A stretch of DNA of 64,000 nucleotides from Variovorax sp. (GTDB lineage: Bacteria > Pseudomonadota > Gammaproteobacteria > Burkholderiales > Burkholderiaceae_C). The notes beneath the pieces were generated by a model that ran no database searches, was not told where the DNA came from, and saw only the letters and a program-made list of their open reading frames with translations. A program made the position numbers and the translations under genes. Positions 8,483-16,656 of this stretch are shown one piece after another; position 1 is the stretch's first letter; each line of letters starts with the position of its first letter. The stretch spans positions 62,001 through 126,000 of the forward strand of contig JAGIBP010000005.1 of NCBI GenBank assembly GCA_017744285.1, in the 5' to 3' direction.

Positions 8483-9303
8483 GTGAAATCGAAAGCATTG
8501 CCGACGGCTGGGACTGCCACGCCCACCTGTTCGGGCCCTACGAGCGCTTTCCCTTGGCGGCCGAGCGCAGCTACACGCCCCCGGAAGCGATCGAGGCGCA
8601 GTACCTTGCGCTGCTGCGCCGCCTGGGCCTGAAGCACGGCGTGCTGGTGCATCCCAGCGCGTACGGCGATGACCATTCCCTTCTGTTTCACGCGTTGGCT
8701 GCGCAGCCTTCGTTGCGCGGCGTGGTGGTCGTGCAGGCCGGCAGCACCGCGCGGCTGGCCGACCTGCGCGCGCGCGGTGTGCGCGCCGCGCGCTTCAGCC
8801 ACCGCAGCGGCGCCGGCGCCAATTTCGCCGGCAGCGCTTCGCTGGCCGACCTGCGCGCGTTGGCGCCGGCCCTGGCCGATGCGGGCCTGCACGCGGAGCT
8901 CTGGACCGACTGCAAGGTGCTGCCGGAGATCGCCGATGAACTGCGCAAGCTGCCGGTCACGGTCGTGATCGACCACATGGGCGGCTTCGACGCCAAGGCG
9001 GGCCTGAACGATGCCGGCTTCCGCGCGCTGCTGGCGCTGCTGGAAAGTGGAAAGGCCTGGGTGAAACTGTGCGCCTACCGTAACCTGCTGAACGAGGCGG
9101 ACTGGGGCGTGGGCCGCGCCTTCCAGCAGGCCATGGTGGCCGCCAATCCCGAACGGCTCCTCTGGGGCAGTGACTGGCCTCACCTGCGCGTGACGCCCAC
9201 GCCGGACGCCGTGCAACTGCTGGACATGTTCATGGACTGGGCGGGCAGCGATGCACTCGTGCAGCAGGTGCTGTCGATCAACCCCGGCCTCCTGTATCGC
9301 TGA
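8479..9303 (+). CDS. Amidohydrolase (2-pyrone-4,6-dicarboxylate hydrolase-like)
   Basis: 274 residues starting within the ATGA overlap with the preceding gene. The metal-binding N-terminal motif appears as DCHAHLFGP, and the C-terminal motif as LLWGSDWPHLR, both typical of the amidohydrolase-2 branch that includes PDC (LigI) and related lactone hydrolases. VVIDHMGGFD in the middle carries another conserved histidine. Pairing with a carboxymuconolactone-decarboxylase-like gene suggests hydrolysis of a lactone or decarboxylation of a ring-cleavage type product. Confidence 0.88.
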   Translation: MSEIESIADGWDCHAHLFGPYERFPLAAERSYTPPEAIEAQYLALLRRLGLKHGVLVHPSAYGDDHSLLFHALAAQPSLRGVVVVQAGSTARLADLRARGVRAARFSHRSGAGANFAGSASLADLRALAPALADAGLHAELWTDCKVLPEIADELRKLPVTVVIDHMGGFDAKAGLNDAGFRALLALLESGKAWVKLCAYRNLLNEADWGVGRAFQQAMVAANPERLLWGSDWPHLRVTPTPDAVQLLDMFMDWAGSDALVQQVLSINPGLLYR

Positions 9304-9309
9304 GAAAAC

Positions 9310-9447
9310 ATGACGGTCGGAAACGTGCTGATCGCGGCGGGCTGGTCGACGAGCATGCGCTGGCGGCGGCGGTGCGCAGTGGCCATCTGGCGGGGGCGGC
9401 GGTGGACGGCTGGCCTGGTCAACCCCGAAATCCTGCGAGCCGCATGA
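9310..9447 (+). pseudogene. Remnant of a D-2-hydroxyacid dehydrogenase gene
   Basis: Between the amidohydrolase stop and the fumarase gene there is no intact gene, but two frames carry pieces of one. Frame one (9333-9413) reads RGGLVDEHALAAAVRSGHL followed by AGAAVDGW, the family's NAD-domain signature that normally ends in DVFE. The other frame then gives LVNPEILRAA and stops at 9445-9447, a typical C-terminus of such dehydrogenases. The region that should lie between (about 60-70 codons) and everything upstream are missing. The stop overlaps the fumarase start as ATGA, so the lost gene was once coupled to it. Confidence 0.65.
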
Positions 9448-10328
9448 GGGCCCATTCGATGGCGATTCGCTCCGAAACGATCCGACAGGTCACCGCGCAG
9501 TTGTACGACCGTTCACTGCGGGGGATCCCACGAGACACCGAAGCCGCGCTGCGTCGGGCCGACGCGGCCGAGCGCAACGAAACCGCTCGCCGCACGCTGC
9601 GCATCATGCTGCAGAGCGCCGAGGCGGCGCAGCACGAGCAGCATTTCATCTGCTCCGATGCCGGCGTGCCCGTGTACTTCGTCAAGGTGGGCGCGCAGGC
9701 GCGATTCGAAGGCAGCGTGCGACAGGCGATCACGGACGGCTTTGCCGAGCTCGTCGACACCATCGAACCGCCGCTGCTTCCGCACGTGACGCATCCGCTC
9801 ACGCTGGAGCGCGGCTACCAGGGCAAGGGAATGCCCATCGTCACTTTCGATCTGGTGGACGAATGCGACTACGTCGAGATCACTTGCTCGCCCAAGGCGC
9901 TGGGCTCGGGGCGTTGGGCCGCCCTGGAGATCTTCAGTTTTCCAGATCTGAAGACGATCGAGACCTTCGTGCTGGATACCGTGATCAAGGCCGGCTCGCA
10001 GCCCTGTCCACCGGTGGTCATCGGCGTCGGCATCGGCGGCACCTTCGACTACGCAGCCAAGATGGCCAAGGAGGCGACCTTGCGTCCCATCGGCCAATCG
10101 CATCCCGAGCAGATCGTCGCCGAGATGGAGCGGCGCCTGATGCAGGCGGTCAACCAGACCGGCTTTGGTCCCATGGGCACGGGGGGTGACAGCACGGCAA
10201 TGGCCGTGCACGTGAACTATTGCGCCGGCCACGGCTTCACGCCCGTGGCGGTGGCTTTCAACTGCTGGATCAACCGGCGAACCCGGGCGCGGCTGCACAA
10301 CGACGGCCGCGTCGAAACGCTCGAGTGA
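9444..10328 (+). CDS. Class I fumarase / tartrate dehydratase, alpha subunit
   Basis: 294 residues if started at the ATG of the ATGA overlap (9444); an ATG at 9459 behind GAGGGC is the alternative. This is the 4Fe-4S subunit of two-component class I hydro-lyases (TtdA/fumarase alpha). Candidate cluster cysteines are seen in FICSDAGVPVYF, EITCSPKALGSG and NYCAGHGF/AFNCW. The glycine-rich PPVVIGVGIGGTFDYA is also typical. The beta subunit follows 4 bases downstream. Fumarate, tartrate or a mesaconate-like substrate cannot be separated from sequence alone. Confidence 0.9.
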   Translation: MRAHSMAIRSETIRQVTAQLYDRSLRGIPRDTEAALRRADAAERNETARRTLRIMLQSAEAAQHEQHFICSDAGVPVYFVKVGAQARFEGSVRQAITDGFAELVDTIEPPLLPHVTHPLTLERGYQGKGMPIVTFDLVDECDYVEITCSPKALGSGRWAALEIFSFPDLKTIETFVLDTVIKAGSQPCPPVVIGVGIGGTFDYAAKMAKEATLRPIGQSHPEQIVAEMERRLMQAVNQTGFGPMGTGGDSTAMAVHVNYCAGHGFTPVAVAFNCWINRRTRARLHNDGRVETLE

Positions 10329-10332
10329 TGCC

Positions 10333-10959
10333 ATGGCCGTCCAGGAACATCGCCTGCAATTCCCTCTGAGCGAAGCCGACGCACGCCGCCTGCGCGCGGG
10401 CGACCTGGTGACGCTCTCCGGCGAGATCGTCATCACGGCCGGCATGCCCACGCACGAGAGGCTGCTTCGCTGCCTCGACGGCAGCGAAGCGCTGCCCATG
10501 CCCTTGCACGACGCTTCCGTGATGCACCTGGGCAGCTTCAGTCGGGAGAGTGAAGGCCGCTTCGAGGTGCTGTATCTCAACCCGACGACCAGCACTCGCT
10601 TCAACCCCTTCATGCCGCGGTTGCTGCGTGGCTTTCGCTGGCATGCGGTGGGTGGCAAGGGCGGCCTTGACCATGCTTCGGCCGAGGCCCTGCAGGAAGT
10701 CGGTGGCGTCTACCTTTCCTTCCTGGGCGGCGGTTGCACGCTGCTGTCGCGCGCCGTGCAGGGGGTCGTGGAAGTGGGTTGGAGCGACATGCTCACCCAC
10801 TACCGACTGGTGCGACTGCGGGTCGAGGGGCTCGGCCCGACCACGGTAGGCATCGATGCCCAGGGCCGCAGCCTGTACGACGAGGAGAAGGCCTCGGTGC
10901 AGGCGCGGCGTGCGGCCATCGTCGCGCAGATGGACGCCGCGCGCATGGGTGGGTCCTAG
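10333..10959 (+). CDS. Class I fumarase / tartrate dehydratase, beta subunit
   Basis: 208 residues, the usual size of the TtdB/fumarase C-terminal-domain subunit. Family features include LRAGDLVTLSGEIVITAGMPTH near the start with the conserved arginine/histidine region, VGGKGGL in the middle and GVYLSFLGGGCTLL. It follows the alpha subunit by 4 bases and should form the dehydratase with it. Its stop codon is interleaved with the end of a CoA-transferase remnant on the other strand, so the downstream border is a rearrangement scar. Confidence 0.9.
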   Translation: MAVQEHRLQFPLSEADARRLRAGDLVTLSGEIVITAGMPTHERLLRCLDGSEALPMPLHDASVMHLGSFSRESEGRFEVLYLNPTTSTRFNPFMPRLLRGFRWHAVGGKGGLDHASAEALQEVGGVYLSFLGGGCTLLSRAVQGVVEVGWSDMLTHYRLVRLRVEGLGPTTVGIDAQGRSLYDEEKASVQARRAAIVAQMDAARMGGS

Positions 10960-11045
10960 CCCGGAACAGGAAAGAGCGTGCCGCCGGCCAGGATGCGGCC
11001 GAGGTCCAGGACCTTGACGTGGGACAGCGGTCCGGCGTTGTTCAT
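10956..11045 (-). pseudogene. 5' stub of a family III CoA-transferase gene
   Basis: A 29-codon frame starts at 11045, overlapping the flavin reductase stop as ATGA, and reads MNNAGPLSHVKVLDLGRILAG before ending in unrelated residues at a TAG. The segment VKVLDLGRILAG is the N-terminus of CaiB/BaiF CoA transferases, of which about 370 further residues are missing. It was evidently the next gene of the flavin reductase operon and was cut off where the fumarase beta gene now ends. Confidence 0.65.
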
Positions 11046-11713
11046 CGCGGTGTGATCTCGGTGGGGTCCCTGGGCGAGCCCTGCCAGCCCTCGCCGCCAG
11101 GCGGGCGCTGCAGCATCGGCCGGTGGTAGATCTCCCCGAGTCCCGCGTAGAACGGTCCGCCCAGGCGAGCCACCGGCCGAAGCTTGAGGCTGTCCACGCG
11201 CTTGCCGTCGTACACCTGCGGTGAAAGGTGGAAGGCCACCACTTCTCCGATGAACAAGGTGTTGATGCCGCGTCCGAGCACGACCACCTGGTCCAGGCGG
11301 CACTCCATCTGCACCGGCGCCATGGCGATGCGGGGCGGTCGTACCTTGCAGCTGGGCAGCAGCGCGATGCCAAGCGCCTCGGTCTCGCTGTGGTGCGGCG
11401 CATAGTTTTCGCCGCAGGCATGCATGACTTCGAAGTTGGCCTCCGTGGCGACGTTGACCACGAATTCCCCGTTGGCCTGGATGTTGCGCGCCGTGTCCTT
11501 GGTTTCGCCTTCGCGCAGGGCGACGTTCACCGCGAGCATGGGCGGACTGGTCGCCACGTAGTTGTAGGAGCTGAAGGGCGCCGCGTTCACGCGCCCTGCG
11601 GCGTCGACCGTCGTGATCCACGCCACCGGGCGCGGCACCACGCAGCCGATCACCAGCCGGTAGGCCTCCGCGGTGTCGAGGCCCGCACCGTCCACGAAGA
11701 TGAAATCGTCCAT
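11042..11713 (-). CDS. Flavin reductase family protein (FMN-binding split barrel)
   Basis: 223 residues from the ATG at 11713 (an ATG at 11731 would add MHDTAR). The split-barrel FMN-binding signature appears as RPVAWITTVDAAGRVNAAPF followed by SYNYVATSPPML, and NGEFVVNVATEANFEVMHAC is also typical of the DIM6/NTAB family. Such proteins supply reduced flavin or act as small oxidoreductases. It is divergent from a Bug-protein gene and coupled by ATGA to a truncated CoA transferase, so its original partner gene is lost. Confidence 0.85.
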   Translation of the reverse strand: MDDFIFVDGAGLDTAEAYRLVIGCVVPRPVAWITTVDAAGRVNAAPFSSYNYVATSPPMLAVNVALREGETKDTARNIQANGEFVVNVATEANFEVMHACGENYAPHHSETEALGIALLPSCKVRPPRIAMAPVQMECRLDQVVVLGRGINTLFIGEVVAFHLSPQVYDGKRVDSLKLRPVARLGGPFYAGLGEIYHRPMLQRPPGGEGWQGSPRDPTEITPR

Positions 11714-11839
11714 GCGCGCAGTGTCGTGCATGCGGACGCGGCGGGAGATGCGCGGGCGCGCATCACAGCTTTGCGGATGCGCGGGTGGCTCGAGGCCAGC
11801 CGTGTCCGCAGAATCGCCCGGACCTTTTCGAGGAGCTCC

Positions 11840-12823
11840 ATGCGTCCGTTGCCCCGCTTCAATCGCCGGTCCTTTCTTGGCTTCACGGGCGCGCTGTGCG
11901 TCCTGCCATCGGCGCTGGCAGAACCGGCCTGGCCCTCCCGGCCGGTCACCCTGGTCCATCCCTATGCCGCTGGGGGGCCCGCCGACACCATGGCGCGCGC
12001 CCTCGCGCGCCAACTGGAGCAGCGGCTCAGGCAGCCGGTGATCGTCGACGCGAAGCCCGGCGGCGCGGCGACCATCGGCACCGGCTTCGTGGCCCGCGCC
12101 CGGCCGGATGGCTACACGCTCCTGCTCGGTACCTCGGCCGGCCATGTGGTCACGCCATTGATGCAGAAGATTTCCTACGATGGCCTTGCCGACTTTGCCT
12201 TCATCGCGGTGGTCGCCGACCAGCCGAATGTGCTGGTGGTGCACCCGGCCCTTGGCGTGGACAGTCTCCAGGCGCTCATCGCTCTGGCCCAGCGCGAGCC
12301 GGGCAAGCTGAACTACGCATCGGCCGGAACCGGCGGCGCGACCCACCTGGGCGCCGAGGCTTTCCTGCAGCGTGCCGGCATCCGTGCCACGCATGTGCCT
12401 TACTCCGGCGCGGCGCCCGCGCTGAAGGACCTGCTGGGCGGGCAGGTCATGATGGGCATGCTCAACCTGGCCGCCGCCCAGCCCTTCATCGAGCAGGGCA
12501 GGCTCAAGGCGCTGGCCTATGGCGGCGCAAGGCGTTCTCCCGTGCTTCCCCAGGTCCCCACGATGGCCGAGGCGGGATTTGCCGGTTCCGAGGTCTCCAC
12601 CTGGTACACGCTGGCCGGCCCGAAGGGCACGCCGCCCGCCGTGATCGAGATGCTTGGCAAGGCCGTGGCTGCCGCCAATGCCGATCCGGCCTATCAAAAG
12701 GTTCTCGCCGACTCTGGCGCGGAACACATGGACCTGAGCCCTCTGCAGACCACCGCGTTCGTTCAGAACGACAAGGTGCGGATGGCGAAACTACTCGGGA
12801 CGCTGGACCTTCTCGGCAAGTGA
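11840..12823 (+). CDS. Bug-family periplasmic solute-binding protein (TctC)
   Basis: 327 residues starting at an ATG behind CGAGGAGC. The N-terminus has a twin-arginine-like signal, NRRSFLGFTGALCVLPSALA, and the mature protein opens with PSRPVTLVHPYAAGGPADTM, the Bug ligand loop. LNYASAGTGGATHLGAEAF and HVPYSGAAPALKDLLGGQV are further family motifs. No tctAB genes are near. It is divergent from the flavin reductase gene and probably shares a promoter region with it. Confidence 0.93.
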   Translation: MRPLPRFNRRSFLGFTGALCVLPSALAEPAWPSRPVTLVHPYAAGGPADTMARALARQLEQRLRQPVIVDAKPGGAATIGTGFVARARPDGYTLLLGTSAGHVVTPLMQKISYDGLADFAFIAVVADQPNVLVVHPALGVDSLQALIALAQREPGKLNYASAGTGGATHLGAEAFLQRAGIRATHVPYSGAAPALKDLLGGQVMMGMLNLAAAQPFIEQGRLKALAYGGARRSPVLPQVPTMAEAGFAGSEVSTWYTLAGPKGTPPAVIEMLGKAVAAANADPAYQKVLADSGAEHMDLSPLQTTAFVQNDKVRMAKLLGTLDLLGK

Positions 12824-12848
12824 TGACGCCCGGCGAAGCCAGTCGCCC

Positions 12849-14027
12849 TCAGAAAGCAACGCGCACGCCGAGGTCGTAGCCGGTCGAAGACCTTGGAACA
12901 ACGCCGCTTGCTGCCGGAAACGCCGGTCCGCTACCACCCACCGTAAGCGCGGCGCCGTCGCGGTCGTTCACCCGCGCGGCCGTTGCGTAGAGCGCGGTCC
13001 GCTTCGATAGGTTGTAGACAATGCCAAGGGCCAGCTTGCGCGCCGATGCATCAGGTCTGCCGGGCGTATTGAAATCGTAGGTGACACGCGCGTAGGAACC
13101 ACGGAGCATTGCCGGCCCGACCGGTGCCGTGAAGCCAATGAGATAGCCGCTCACTACCGTGTCGGGAGGCATCGGTCTGAAGCCCGGACCATCGAATACG
13201 TGCGTGTTCTTCACCCGGGAGAATTCACCCATCAACTTCAACAAGCCGAAATCGTATGCAGCACCGAGGCTTGCTGTCTTGACTGCATCGGTGGTCCCGG
13301 CCTGAAAATTGTCGCCCACCGTGCTGTTGCCAGCTGCGGCGGCTACATCGAGAGGGCCGCTCAGGTAGCCGAGTCGGCCACCGACGTAGCGTCCGGTTCG
13401 GGAGTTATTGGGTACGGGCGGCGTCAGCGCGGCCGGGTCGTACTTGGTGTTCTCGTGCAGCGCGTACTGCAGCTGGCCATAGACGCCACCAAGGTTCGGC
13501 GGGAGGAAGTAGGCGATCGAATTGCTGTTTCGCACGTTGTTGACGTTGCCGCCGAAGCCGCCCGCACCTGCGGCAAGGTTGAGGTTCGAAGCCGAGAAGA
13601 TCAGGTTCGTACCGACGCCGTTGGTGCCGAACGGGTCGTACACGGTGTCGTTCCAGAAGGTTGGAAGGTTGTCCCGACCTGCGCGCACCTCACCGAACGC
13701 GCCAGAGAGGCTCACAGTGGATCGACGGCTGAAAGCCAGCGAGGAGCTCCCATCGTCATTGGACAGCGGCGACTCAAGCCAGAAGCTTGCCGCAAGTCCT
13801 CCTCCGAGATCTTCCACGCCGCGAAAGCCAAGCCGGCTGGTGTTGTAGCCGCTATTGACCATGGCTGTCCTGGAGACACTGCGCTCCCGGCCGGTGCTCG
13901 TCTCTCGCGAGGTGGCTTTGTAGTTGCTCATCGCGGCGTCCACTACGCCGAACAAGGTGACGGATGATTGCGCTGCGACGGTGCCGCATGCGACCAGTGT
14001 GCCAACGGCGATCAATGTTCTCTTCAT
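12849..14027 (-). CDS. Gram-negative porin (OmpC-like, Burkholderiales type)
   Basis: 392 residues from the ATG at 14027 with GGAGA upstream; the frame is open further 5' but the signal peptide MKRTLIAVGTLVACGTVAAQ fixes the start. The mature part begins SSVTLFGVVDAAM and runs through typical 16-strand porin segments such as RLGFRGVEDLGGGLAASFWL and FGEVRAGRDNLPTFW, ending in GVRVAF with the terminal aromatic needed for outer-membrane insertion. It lies downstream of the gentisate-type genes on the same strand and may pass their aromatic substrate, though 149 bases separate them. Confidence 0.95.
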   Translation of the reverse strand: MKRTLIAVGTLVACGTVAAQSSVTLFGVVDAAMSNYKATSRETSTGRERSVSRTAMVNSGYNTSRLGFRGVEDLGGGLAASFWLESPLSNDDGSSSLAFSRRSTVSLSGAFGEVRAGRDNLPTFWNDTVYDPFGTNGVGTNLIFSASNLNLAAGAGGFGGNVNNVRNSNSIAYFLPPNLGGVYGQLQYALHENTKYDPAALTPPVPNNSRTGRYVGGRLGYLSGPLDVAAAAGNSTVGDNFQAGTTDAVKTASLGAAYDFGLLKLMGEFSRVKNTHVFDGPGFRPMPPDTVVSGYLIGFTAPVGPAMLRGSYARVTYDFNTPGRPDASARKLALGIVYNLSKRTALYATAARVNDRDGAALTVGGSGPAFPAASGVVPRSSTGYDLGVRVAF

Positions 14028-14176
14028 TTGCTCTATGTCTCCAGGTTGAAAGGAAATGGGCGAACGCGTGCCTCGCGACGTCTCGTCACGAATTGCGTAC
14101 GAAGTGAGGGGGACGTCCGCGGCAGCCGGACGCCGAAGGCGCAAGCTTTCGCTCAGGCCTTCAGGGGCTTACGGGA

Positions 14177-14755
14177 TCACGCGAGCCTGCCGGCCACATG
14201 GACCAGCTTTCCGACCAGTTGATCCAATGCGGTCCGGATCGTCGGGTCCTTGAGCGAGCCGTCCTCCGCGAATGCCTGGTCCGCACGCGGCAACGAGAAC
14301 TGCTCAGCCAAGGTCAGCGCGCCCAAGGTCTGCAGGATTGCGCGAAGGGCGACCAGGCCGCGCAGTCCCCCCAATGCGCCGGGGGTCGCGACCATCATCG
14401 CGGCCACCTTGCCATTGAGCTTGACCATGCCGGCCGGGCCTCCCGCTGGCCTCGAAACCCAGTCCAGCGCGTTCTTGAGCAGTGCGGAGACCGAAGCGTT
14501 GTTCTCCGGTGACGCGATCAGCAGGCCGTCGTGCGCGTGAAAGAGCGCCTTCAGCTTGCCGACGTTCTCCGGCAAGCCATCTCGACCTTCGATGTCGCCG
14601 TCATAGATCGGCAGCGGATAGTCGCCGAGGTCGATCAATGTGACTTCGGCGCCCGCGGTGCGTGCGGCCTGTGCGCCGAGTCGCACCAAGCGACGGTTCA
14701 GCGAGGACTCGCGGGAACTCCCCGCGAAAGCCAGGATGCGGGGCGGGGTGCTCAT
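14177..14755 (-). CDS. NADPH-dependent FMN reductase
   Basis: 192 residues of flavodoxin-like fold. The FMN phosphate loop is FAGSSRESSLNRRL near the N-terminus and the family signature SPENNASVSALLKNALDW lies in the middle. It overlaps the upstream hydrolase gene by 4 bases. In this operon it could deliver reduced flavin or act as a quinone reductase for the aromatic pathway; the PhzS-like hydroxylase in the operon carries its own NAD(P)H site and may not need it. Confidence 0.9.
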   Translation of the reverse strand: MSTPPRILAFAGSSRESSLNRRLVRLGAQAARTAGAEVTLIDLGDYPLPIYDGDIEGRDGLPENVGKLKALFHAHDGLLIASPENNASVSALLKNALDWVSRPAGGPAGMVKLNGKVAAMMVATPGALGGLRGLVALRAILQTLGALTLAEQFSLPRADQAFAEDGSLKDPTIRTALDQLVGKLVHVAGRLA

Positions 14756-15609
14756 TCCGCCGCTCGCACGCTGACATCCATTTGGCCGAGTTCCGCGCAG
14801 CTCGCCTGAAGCAAGTCGCCCGGACGGATGGGGCCTACGCCCTCAGGGGTCCCCGTGAACAACAGGTCCCCCGGATGGAGCGTGTAGAAGCTGGAGGCGA
14901 ACTCAATCAAGCGGGCAACGTTCCACACCATGTCGTTCGTGTTGGTGTTCTGGCGCATTTCCCCGTTCTGCTTGAGGCTCAACTGCAGGGCATCAGGGTT
15001 CGCAATGGCATCAGCTGTGGTCAGCCAAGGGCCGAGCACCGTGTAGGTGTCGCAACTCTTGCGAAAGCTTCGGTCCTCGGTTCCGCGCACTGTGATGTCC
15101 AGCCCGAGTGAATAGCCGGCGACATGGTCGAGCGCTGAGGCTGCGTCGACTCGATCAGCTTCGCGACCAATGACCACGACGAGTTCGACCTCGAAGTCCG
15201 TTCGCCGATCGAGGAATCGTTGGGAGATACCCTGCGACGGACCCACGAGCGAAGAGTTGGCCTTCAGAAACAAGCCGGCCTTGCCGATGTCGGTGATGTT
15301 GAAGCCCGGCGATACGTTGTTCGCCTGCATCTCGGCGATGTGCGCCCGGTAGTTCACCGGCGCGGCGACAATCTTTCCGGGTCGCGCAACGGGAGACAGG
15401 AGCTTCACCTCCGAGAGCGGCTTCGACGCGAGGGTCGTGTTGTCCACTGGCCACGCGGCGTGCATGGCGGGCAGCGCGGCAATGAGCGGGTCGCCGGACG
15501 GGCTGCTCGGAAGCGATTCGATCGCGCGCGCGGCAATGTGGGTGATGTCGAATACGCGGCCGGCATTCACCAGGCCCACGCGGTTGTTATCAAAGCGGCA
15601 GATTTGCAC
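14752..15609 (-). CDS. Fumarylacetoacetate hydrolase family protein (possible fumarylpyruvate hydrolase)
   Basis: 285 residues. The FAH catalytic domain is clear: FEVELVVVIGREADRV with metal-binding glutamates, GYSLGLDITVRGTEDR, and near the end GDLLFTGTPEGVGPIRPGD. FAH enzymes cleave C-C bonds of ring-fission products in the cytoplasm. Together with gentisate dioxygenase in the same operon the obvious role is splitting maleylpyruvate or fumarylpyruvate to pyruvate and a C4 acid. No maleylpyruvate isomerase gene is present in the window. Confidence 0.9.
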   Translation of the reverse strand: MQICRFDNNRVGLVNAGRVFDITHIAARAIESLPSSPSGDPLIAALPAMHAAWPVDNTTLASKPLSEVKLLSPVARPGKIVAAPVNYRAHIAEMQANNVSPGFNITDIGKAGLFLKANSSLVGPSQGISQRFLDRRTDFEVELVVVIGREADRVDAASALDHVAGYSLGLDITVRGTEDRSFRKSCDTYTVLGPWLTTADAIANPDALQLSLKQNGEMRQNTNTNDMVWNVARLIEFASSFYTLHPGDLLFTGTPEGVGPIRPGDLLQASCAELGQMDVSVRAAE

Positions 15610-15643
15610 GAGAGTTTTCCTTGAAGTTCAAATGGAGCGGTGA

Positions 15644-16606
15644 TCACTCCGGCTTCGCGCCGGAGTCTTTGACCACCTTGGCGAGACGAGCGGTTTCGTT
15701 GGCCATGTGCCTGGCCATTTCCGATGGCGTGCCTGCGATGACGACGCCGCCGAAGTCCTCGATGCGACGTTGCACCTCCGCGTCCTTCAGGGCGCGAACG
15801 AACTCGGTGTTGAGTTTCTCGATGACTGCCGGCGGCGTGCCTGCTCGAGCGACGATGCCAAACCACGCGTCGAGTTCGACGCCGGGGTAACCTGCTTCGG
15901 CCATCGTTGGCACGTCCGGCAATACGGGGGCTCGACGAGCGCTTGTCGCAGCCAAGGCCCGCAGTTTTCCTTCCTTGACGAAGGGTGCCGATGTCGGCCC
16001 GTCGAAGAAGAAGTCGACCCTTCCCGCCAGGACGTCGGGAAGCGCGGAGACTGAGCCCTTGTAAGGCACGTGCGTCACGTTGACGCGTGCCTGAGCCTTG
16101 AAGAGCTCCCCGACGAGATGTGAGCCGCTGCCGATGCCTACCGAGGCGAAGGTGAGCGTGCCCGGACGGGACTTGGCCATGGCGACGAGGTCGGCCACGG
16201 TGCGCGCCGGGCTGGAAGCCGGAACCAGGAGGAAATGAGTAGACGAGAACGTCAGAGTAATCGGCTCGAAGTCCTTCACGGGGTCATAGTTGAGGCGCGG
16301 GTACAGCGATGCGTTGATGGCGTGCGTACCGATGCTCGCCCAGAGCAGCGTGTGACCGTCGGCGGGCTGCTGTTTGAGCGAAGCAATCGCTGTCTGGCCG
16401 TTCGCGCCCGGCTTGTTCTCGACCAGCACGGGTTGGCCGATGTGCTCGGCAACCTTCGCGGCGGCGAGGCGGGCCGCCTGGTCTGTAATGCCGCCAGCGC
16501 CAAACGGCACGATCAGGGTGATCGGGCGGCTTGGAAAGGTCTGGGCCGAGGCGGCCAAGCCGAGCGCAAGGAATGCGAGGCCAGCGAGAGCCTTGATCGT
16601 TTTCAT
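15644..16606 (-). CDS. Bug-family periplasmic solute-binding protein (TctC)
   Basis: 320 residues from the ATG at 16606 behind GGAGA. Signal peptide MKTIKALAGLAFLALGLAAS with cleavage after ASA, then PSRPITLIVPFGAGGITDQA and LVENKPGANGQTAIA, the Bug signatures. It closely resembles the Bug protein at 20267-21229 in motif wording (IGTHAINASLY, FFFDGPTSAPFVKEGKLRALA), which suggests an older duplication inside this regulon. Ligand is unknown but likely the aromatic acid degraded by the neighbouring enzymes. Confidence 0.93.
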   Translation of the reverse strand: MKTIKALAGLAFLALGLAASAQTFPSRPITLIVPFGAGGITDQAARLAAAKVAEHIGQPVLVENKPGANGQTAIASLKQQPADGHTLLWASIGTHAINASLYPRLNYDPVKDFEPITLTFSSTHFLLVPASSPARTVADLVAMAKSRPGTLTFASVGIGSGSHLVGELFKAQARVNVTHVPYKGSVSALPDVLAGRVDFFFDGPTSAPFVKEGKLRALAATSARRAPVLPDVPTMAEAGYPGVELDAWFGIVARAGTPPAVIEKLNTEFVRALKDAEVQRRIEDFGGVVIAGTPSEMARHMANETARLAKVVKDSGAKPE

Positions 16607-16656
16607 GATTCTGTTGTCTCCGGTGTAGTAGCGGCGCAGCCAGCAATAGCGATCGG

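Noticed and set aside
14110..14165. Inverted repeats CGTCCG/CGGACG and GAAGGC/GCCTTC after the FMN reductase gene as a terminator
   Set aside because: Short arms with long loops and no T-run on the minus strand; not enough for a terminator call.
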